A stretch of 17,919 nucleotides of DNA from DAOTUL01 sp034437435 (GTDB lineage: Bacteria > Chloroflexota > Anaerolineae > Aggregatilineales > Phototrophicaceae). The stretch is taken from NCBI GenBank assembly GCA_964417785.1, contig CAYQJO010000075.1, positions 1 to 17,919 of the forward strand, written 5' to 3'. Below the pieces are notes generated by a model. It did not search any database. It was not told the origin of the DNA and was given only the letters and a program-made list of their open reading frames with translations. Below, in pieces: positions 13,635-17,919 of this stretch. Every line of letters starts with the position of its first letter. The stretch's first letter is position 1. The translations under genes and the position numbers were made by a program.

Positions 13635-14804
13635 ATGGGAGTTCAAGCAGCACAACTCGGTAAATCACAGCCTCTAAACGATCAACAAAAAAGCCAGATG
13701 TGGTTACGGGACAAAAAGTGGGACCTGATTTACATCACGTTCAGCGTAATTGTTGTACCGATGCCCTACTTGTTTTACTTGATCGGGATGCACTGGTTCA
13801 ACCTCAGCGACGACATAAGCCGCAATCTGATTAACGGCTTTGTTGCCGTCGCCATCGGCGGACCGCACATGATGTCCACATTCCTTCGGACCGGGTTGGA
13901 CGAAGGCTTCAAGTCGCGCTACCCCATGTTGATCCGCTCATCTGTCATTATCCCCATCGTGGTCGTATCACTGGCCTTTCTGAACCTGAATCTACTGTTG
14001 ACCGTCTTTTTCTTCTGGGCGGCCATGCACGTTCTGCATCAGGTGACATACATCGTCGAGCTTTATAATCACAAAGAACACAGCTACATTCGGGCTAACA
14101 GTGCAGTAACACCTGCTGCCCGTCTCGTTGATTATGCGGTGATTTTGACTTGCATGTTCCCCATCGCAGCCTTCAAAATCAGTAACGGCTCGTTTGAAGT
14201 CGGCGTGAACGATCTGACGCAGGTTATCCCAACACTCTTCCAGGACGCCTGGTTCTTCTGGCTCATGTCAAGTGTCTTCCTGGTGGCGCTGGGGTTATAC
14301 ATCGCTAAGACGGTGCGTGAATATCAAAACGGCTATCTCAATTGGCCCAAGACAGTGTTTATTGTTTTCACCGTTGTGGTTGCGTTCTCAATGTCGGCGT
14401 TGCCGAATCTGGATACAGCCTTCCAGGGCCTCAACACCTGGCATTCGTTCCAGTATCTCGCAATCACCTTCTATATCATCAAGATCAAGCAGCAATATGG
14501 CAATTTGGACCAGTCCGCACCACTGGTCGCTCGATTTAGCCGGGGTAAAGACTCGCGTGGATTGTATTTCCTCAGCACGATAATGTTGGTGGGTTCTGCT
14601 ATGATATTCGTTGTGGTCTACGCTGCCGCGCATGTTGTCACACCGGGTACAGTCCATGCAAGTGATCTGGCAAACTGGCGCTTCGACGTCGCCTATTACA
14701 CCGCTATTCTCTCATTCCTGTGGATCCACTACTACCACGATCACTTCCTTTTCACAGATTTCGAGGTTCTCGACGGTGCCAATTACGCACAGTTGAACAG
14801 ATAG
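13635..14804 (+). CDS. Uncharacterised multi-pass membrane protein with histidine-rich membrane motifs
   Basis: A 389-residue protein with a short polar N terminus and about eight hydrophobic segments. I do not recognise the family. Histidines sit in or beside the helices in a regular pattern: His78 in GGPHMMST, His132 and His135 in MHVLHQVTYIVELY, His270 in NTWHSFQYLAITFY, and His365, His368 and His370 in HYYHDHFLFTDFE. Such a distribution is found in membrane di-metal or haem enzymes such as desaturase-like and Brp/Blh-type proteins, but no diagnostic motif of either is seen. The ATG follows AAAGGG (13621-13626) at 8 bases. The gene appears to be transcribed alone from its own promoter, with convergent genes downstream. 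Confidence 0.85.
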   Translation: MGVQAAQLGKSQPLNDQQKSQMWLRDKKWDLIYITFSVIVVPMPYLFYLIGMHWFNLSDDISRNLINGFVAVAIGGPHMMSTFLRTGLDEGFKSRYPMLIRSSVIIPIVVVSLAFLNLNLLLTVFFFWAAMHVLHQVTYIVELYNHKEHSYIRANSAVTPAARLVDYAVILTCMFPIAAFKISNGSFEVGVNDLTQVIPTLFQDAWFFWLMSSVFLVALGLYIAKTVREYQNGYLNWPKTVFIVFTVVVAFSMSALPNLDTAFQGLNTWHSFQYLAITFYIIKIKQQYGNLDQSAPLVARFSRGKDSRGLYFLSTIMLVGSAMIFVVVYAAAHVVTPGTVHASDLANWRFDVAYYTAILSFLWIHYYHDHFLFTDFEVLDGANYAQLNR

Positions 14805-14819
14805 CTTCCGCGGCATCGT

Positions 14820-14898
14820 CTGCGCCTTTTTGCATAGCCATCTGAATCTGTTCGCTCCGCGAACAGATTGGATCGATTGGTTTTGGAAAAAGGCGCAG
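14820..14898. repeat. Nested palindrome between convergent genes
   Basis: Outer arms CTGCGCCTTTTT (14820-14831) and AAAAAGGCGCAG (14887-14898) are perfect 12-base inverted repeats. Inside them AATCTGTTCGC (14845-14855) and GCGAACAGATT (14859-14869) form a perfect 11-bp stem with loop TCC. No T-run follows either stem in either direction, so it is not a textbook terminator, though it may end or protect the two converging transcripts. No flanking target-site duplication was seen. Confidence 0.8.
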
Positions 14899-14923
14899 TG
14901 AAAGTGTCCGTTAGTTGTATTGA

Positions 14924-16354
14924 CTATGAGAAATTCTGCCGCACCCATTGCAACGGATCAACTACTGTTCCGTTCACCCATAGCTCCCAGTGCAAATGAA
15001 CCCCTGTAGATCGACCAGTATTGCCCATACCCCCGATTACATCGCCGGTATTGACAAAATCTCCCAGGGCAACCTGCTGGTCCTGGAGATGTGCGTACAG
15101 CGTGTAAACACCCCATCCGTGATCGATCATAACGGTGCGCCCGCGAATATGCAGAATATCTACCAGAACCACACGACCGGGCGCAGCAGCAAGGATCAGC
15201 GTTCCCGGTGCTCCCATAAAATCCACACCACTATGAAAACGATCCACTGCACCGCCGTTATACGAACGCCGCACACCGAAAGGAGAGTTCATCACTGCCG
15301 CTGCCGGCAAACTGAAGGGACCGTCAAAATACCGCTCCGGATTGATCTGACTGGTCAATCCAGCCAGAATGTTGAATTCATTGTCCTCTACCGCCGGACT
15401 CAACAACGACACTTTGTCTTCTGGCAAACTGATACTCTGCTGACCGTAACCACCCGGCGTAATCTGTACATTGACGGTCGTCTCCACTGGTGGCCCACCG
15501 GTACGCAACGTCAATTGTAGAGGATATACCCCTGGCTCGGTATAAATCGGCACGCCGATGAGTATATTGTGCTGTGTTCCGTCATCAGACGAGAAGACAC
15601 GCAAACCCCGGTCCAGAAAACTGCCCGACACCTCTACTGATGGCCCAGTAACTATACGAAGTTTCGCGCTTTTACCTTCGGTAAAAAACAGCGGATCAAT
15701 CACCATATCGCTGATGATGTTGGGCAAATCAAGCGCCGGACGTGGAGCCTGAATACCGGGAATTACCAGTTCCTGACCGGCGAAGATGCGCGTGGCATTG
15801 GCGATATTGTTTAGCGTTTGCAGTTCGACAATGGTTGTGCCGTACTGCTGTGCAATTGAAAACAATGTTTGACCAGCCTGAACCACATGTGTGATATTGT
15901 TGGTCGATGCTGGCACTTCCTCAATGCCAGCATCTTCTGGTGCCGCTGATGCATCAACTAACAGCAATTCCTGCCCGACATAAATCGCATCCGTCAGGCC
16001 CATCCTGTTGATCGCTGCCAGGTTCTCCGGCGTTACACCATACGCCTGCGCAATCGTAGCTAATGACTCACCCGGTTGGATAACGTGAACCTGCGGCGCA
16101 TCCTCTGCCAGCGGCATCCCCTCCACCGGGATGATAAGCCGCTGCCCGACCAGAATGCTGCTCGGATCGATAATCCCGTTTGCCAGAGCAACCTCATCCG
16201 TCGTCAGACCATAGCTCATGGCTATACGAAATAAATTCTCTCCCCGCTGAACCACATGGACTGTGACTCGGGGCGTGTCACCATCCACCTGGGCATGCCC
16301 AGGAAACACAAAGAAACAGGCCAGCAGCACTGCGGCCATGATGCGATGGATCAA
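14924..16354 (-). CDS. Secreted LysM / M23 family metallopeptidase
   Basis: A 476-residue envelope protein. A signal peptide (about residues 1-21, ending GHA) is followed by three LysM domains (about 32-76, 88-132 and 155-198), a beta-rich middle region (about 210-300), and a C-terminal M23 domain (about 350-470). Zinc ligands are His374 and Asp378 in HSGVD and His455 in HLHWE, with His422 in YAHL also conserved. The catalytic set is complete, so peptidoglycan endopeptidase activity is likely. The start is TTG at 16354, overlapping the stop of the DUF192 gene (TTGA), with GAGG about 10 bases upstream. An ATG five codons in lacks a ribosome binding site. It is the last gene of the minus-strand envelope operon. 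Confidence 0.92.
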   Translation of the reverse strand: MIHRIMAAVLLACFFVFPGHAQVDGDTPRVTVHVVQRGENLFRIAMSYGLTTDEVALANGIIDPSSILVGQRLIIPVEGMPLAEDAPQVHVIQPGESLATIAQAYGVTPENLAAINRMGLTDAIYVGQELLLVDASAAPEDAGIEEVPASTNNITHVVQAGQTLFSIAQQYGTTIVELQTLNNIANATRIFAGQELVIPGIQAPRPALDLPNIISDMVIDPLFFTEGKSAKLRIVTGPSVEVSGSFLDRGLRVFSSDDGTQHNILIGVPIYTEPGVYPLQLTLRTGGPPVETTVNVQITPGGYGQQSISLPEDKVSLLSPAVEDNEFNILAGLTSQINPERYFDGPFSLPAAAVMNSPFGVRRSYNGGAVDRFHSGVDFMGAPGTLILAAAPGRVVLVDILHIRGRTVMIDHGWGVYTLYAHLQDQQVALGDFVNTGDVIGGMGNTGRSTGVHLHWELWVNGTVVDPLQWVRQNFS

Positions 16355-16731
16355 TTGACTGATACCTCTTCGTCAAATCTCAGAACATCACCAATATTCA
16401 CCCGATCCAACACGCTCGTGTTGGCCTCAAGATAGTATTGTGCCGGTTGACGCGGGGCATAGGCTGGACGCCAGGGCCGGGCAAGCTGCTTATCGACAAC
16501 CTTGCCCGACGCATCCAGCCAGATCACGGCGATGCTGAACAGCATGAAAAACATATGGATGGTCGTATGCGCCCGCCCCTCAGTGTTGGTGATGAAGAGC
16601 AACCCTTCATCTTCGGGCAAACGCGGGACCAGTTGCAATCCCCGGAAGTGACACCAGAAAGATTTACACAACCGGACCCGCGCCAGAACGACTTCACCAC
16701 TACCGGCATCCTGAAGCTTTCGCCAACTCAT
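16351..16731 (-). CDS. DUF192 family protein
   Basis: A 126-residue protein with the DUF192 pattern: a beta-strand start VVLARVRLCKSFWCHFRGL, then EDEGLLF, a hydrophobic HMFFMLFSIAVIWLDASG segment, VVDKQL, and a C-terminal YYLEAN and IGDVLRF. The function of the family is unknown, although it often occurs near cell-envelope genes. The ATG at 16731 overlaps the stop of the LysM gene by ATGA. The frame is open further upstream to 16803, but that would overlap the LysM gene by about 75 bases and lacks support. No signal peptide is visible with this start. Its stop overlaps the TTG of the M23 gene, so all three genes are coupled. Confidence 0.88.
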   Translation of the reverse strand: MSWRKLQDAGSGEVVLARVRLCKSFWCHFRGLQLVPRLPEDEGLLFITNTEGRAHTTIHMFFMLFSIAVIWLDASGKVVDKQLARPWRPAYAPRQPAQYYLEANTSVLDRVNIGDVLRFDEEVSVN

Positions 16732-17919
16732 GGAATAAGCAGTGTCTGCCCGGCGAAGATCAAATTGACATTGTAAATCCCATTGACCTGCGCCAGCGTC
16801 CACATTGATACACCAAACCGGACCGAGATACGATATAACGTATCACCCGGCTGCACCACATACATCTGCTGCACCGGCGGTGGCACGACTTGAGGCGGAA
16901 CAACCGGCTGACCGGGTATCTGCAATACCTGACCCGCTTTAATCACATTTGGATTGGTGATCCCGTTGAACTGTGCCAGTTCCAGCACAGTTGTACCAAA
17001 ACGCTCCGCGATACTTGTAAGCGTATCACCCCGAACAATGGTGTAGGTGGCCTGCACCGCCACCTGTGTCGGTGGGGCCTGCGTTGGCGCTGGTGGCACC
17101 GCCGTCGGCAATACAACGGGCGTGGCGGTCGGCAACTGCGAAATCCGTACCGGAATGGTCAACTGCTGACCGACATAGATCAGCGCCCGATCATCCAGAC
17201 CATTCGCCTGCTTTATGGCCTCGATAGTGCTGCCATACAGGTCCGCCAGGCGACTGACTGTATCCCCTCGATTGACAACGTGAGAAACCGATGTCGGGAA
17301 TTGGCCGCCTGTCGCTGGTGGAGTGTTGGTCGGAGCAACCGGCTGCGGTGTGTTGGTTGGCACAACGGGCTGCGGCGTATCCGTCGGAACAACCGGCTGT
17401 GGGGTATTGGTTGGCACAACGGGCTGTGGCGTACTGGTCGGAATATCACCGGTCTCCTGGGTTGGAGTTGGATCATCCGACGGTGTGTTTGTCGGCGGTG
17501 GCACAGACGTATTCGTTGGCGGCGGTACTGGCGTATTAGTCGCTGGCGGTGGATCAGTCGGCTCAGTATCGTCTACAGTTGGGGCCAGCACCGAATCATC
17601 CAGATAGGTATAGGTGTTCTGCACAGGAAAACCGACGGATGTCCGCACATAGACCGTGACGGCGTTGCTGGTGGCTCGCGCAGTCGTCGCATACTCGCGG
17701 TAAGCATCGTACTGCTCTACCGCCAATGACCAGACAATGTTGTTGCTCGCTGGATCGGTGCCACCTGTCGGATCAATCCCAACCTGGACGGTCACATCAC
17801 CAGGCTGTTCGCTCTGATCGCGTTCCGAGAAGCTCGACGACCATACCCAGGCATACACACTGAAGCGCAGTTCCGTTCCTGGTGTGATGCCAACAACCCG
17901 CTGGAATACACCACCCTCG
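16728..17919 (-). CDS. Surface LysM protein with Thr/Pro linker, 5'-truncated by the window edge
   Basis: The frame is open to the right edge (residues before the GTG at 17858 continue as VVGITPGTELRFS), so the N terminus lies outside. The first visible part, about 100 residues with GGVFQRV, SVYAWVWSS and VGIDPTGGTDP, looks like a beta-sandwich carbohydrate-binding-like domain. A Pro/Thr linker follows, including four nearly identical 9-residue units of TPQPVVPTN type. Then come three LysM domains (roughly 17287-17155, 17045-16911 and 16866-16731), and the protein ends a few residues after the last. LysM binds peptidoglycan, so the protein is probably exported and wall-bound. No signal peptide can be checked. 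Confidence 0.88.
   Translation of the reverse strand, partial: EGGVFQRVVGITPGTELRFSVYAWVWSSSFSERDQSEQPGDVTVQVGIDPTGGTDPASNNIVWSLAVEQYDAYREYATTARATSNAVTVYVRTSVGFPVQNTYTYLDDSVLAPTVDDTEPTDPPPATNTPVPPPTNTSVPPPTNTPSDDPTPTQETGDIPTSTPQPVVPTNTPQPVVPTDTPQPVVPTNTPQPVAPTNTPPATGGQFPTSVSHVVNRGDTVSRLADLYGSTIEAIKQANGLDDRALIYVGQQLTIPVRISQLPTATPVVLPTAVPPAPTQAPPTQVAVQATYTIVRGDTLTSIAERFGTTVLELAQFNGITNPNVIKAGQVLQIPGQPVVPPQVVPPPVQQMYVVQPGDTLYRISVRFGVSMWTLAQVNGIYNVNLIFAGQTLLIP
17323..17430 (-). repeat. Four tandem 27-bp repeats in the LysM linker
   Basis: Units begin at 17323, 17350, 17377 and 17404 on the plus strand and encode TPQPVVPTN, TPQPVVPTD, TPQPVVPTN and TPQPVAPTN on the complement. A fifth, diverged unit follows from 17431. 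The period is exactly nine codons, so copy-number change would keep the frame. Confidence 0.85.

Noticed and set aside
13635..14804. Assignment as a Brp/Blh carotene dioxygenase or a desaturase
   Set aside because: The histidine pattern is suggestive, but no diagnostic family motif could be matched by eye.
16732..16803. Longer DUF192 start
   Set aside because: It would overlap the LysM domain coding by about 75 bases. The ATG at 16731 forms a clean ATGA overlap and fits the family start.
17323..17430. Regular repeats as a possible CRISPR array
   Set aside because: The repeats are directly tandem without spacers and encode a Pro/Thr linker in frame.

Overview
The window reads as ordinary chromosomal DNA of a bacterium, with GC judged by eye to be in the mid-50s percent. 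Chloroflexota (Anaerolineae-like) is the best guess, by inference only. The grounds are a membrane-fused spermidine-synthase-like protein followed by a TIGR01906/DUF1461 protein, a membrane-anchored YvcK, and secreted LysM proteins with long Pro/Thr linkers of the 'TNTPQP' type. No mobile element, CRISPR array, rRNA or tRNA gene was seen. Both window edges cut genes.

Layout. (1) 1-7815, plus strand: a tightly packed run of 5'-truncated spermidine-synthase-like membrane protein, DUF1461 membrane protein, yvcK, gap, pgk, tpiA and a membrane protein with a long charged tail. This joins the UDP-GlcNAc-binding gluconeogenesis factor YvcK to three consecutive glycolytic enzymes. A perfect intrinsic terminator lies between gap and pgk. 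(2) 7794-9454, minus strand: upp and a WecA/TagO/MraY-type polyprenyl-phosphate sugar-phosphate transferase, overlapping by ATGA. The transferase converges on, and overlaps by 22 bp, the preceding plus-strand gene. (3) 9455-9556: a compact intergenic region with overlapping divergent promoters for upp and ruvB. (4) 9557-11646: ruvB-queA, coupled through a TTGA stop/start overlap. (5) 11656-12984: a near-consensus promoter, a structured leader, rplU, rpmA, an rpmE carrying an extra C-terminal domain, and a terminator. (6) tdk, then a His-rich multi-pass membrane protein with its own promoter. (7) 14820-14898: a nested palindrome between convergent genes. (8) 14924-17919, minus strand: a cell-envelope operon of a LysM surface protein (5'-truncated), a DUF192 protein and a LysM/M23 peptidase, joined by ATGA and TTGA overlaps.

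The most unusual items are four. Ribosomal protein L31 is fused to a domain that matches the DNA-binding C-terminal domain of the RNA polymerase alpha subunit. The polyprenyl-phosphate transferase lacks the Asp of its MGDxG motif, in a poly-G tract. A membrane protein looks like an M50-type protease whose HExxH has become YExxY. An uncharacterised membrane protein carries paired membrane histidines that look like metal ligands. I did not find a convincing new multi-gene defence or mobile system.
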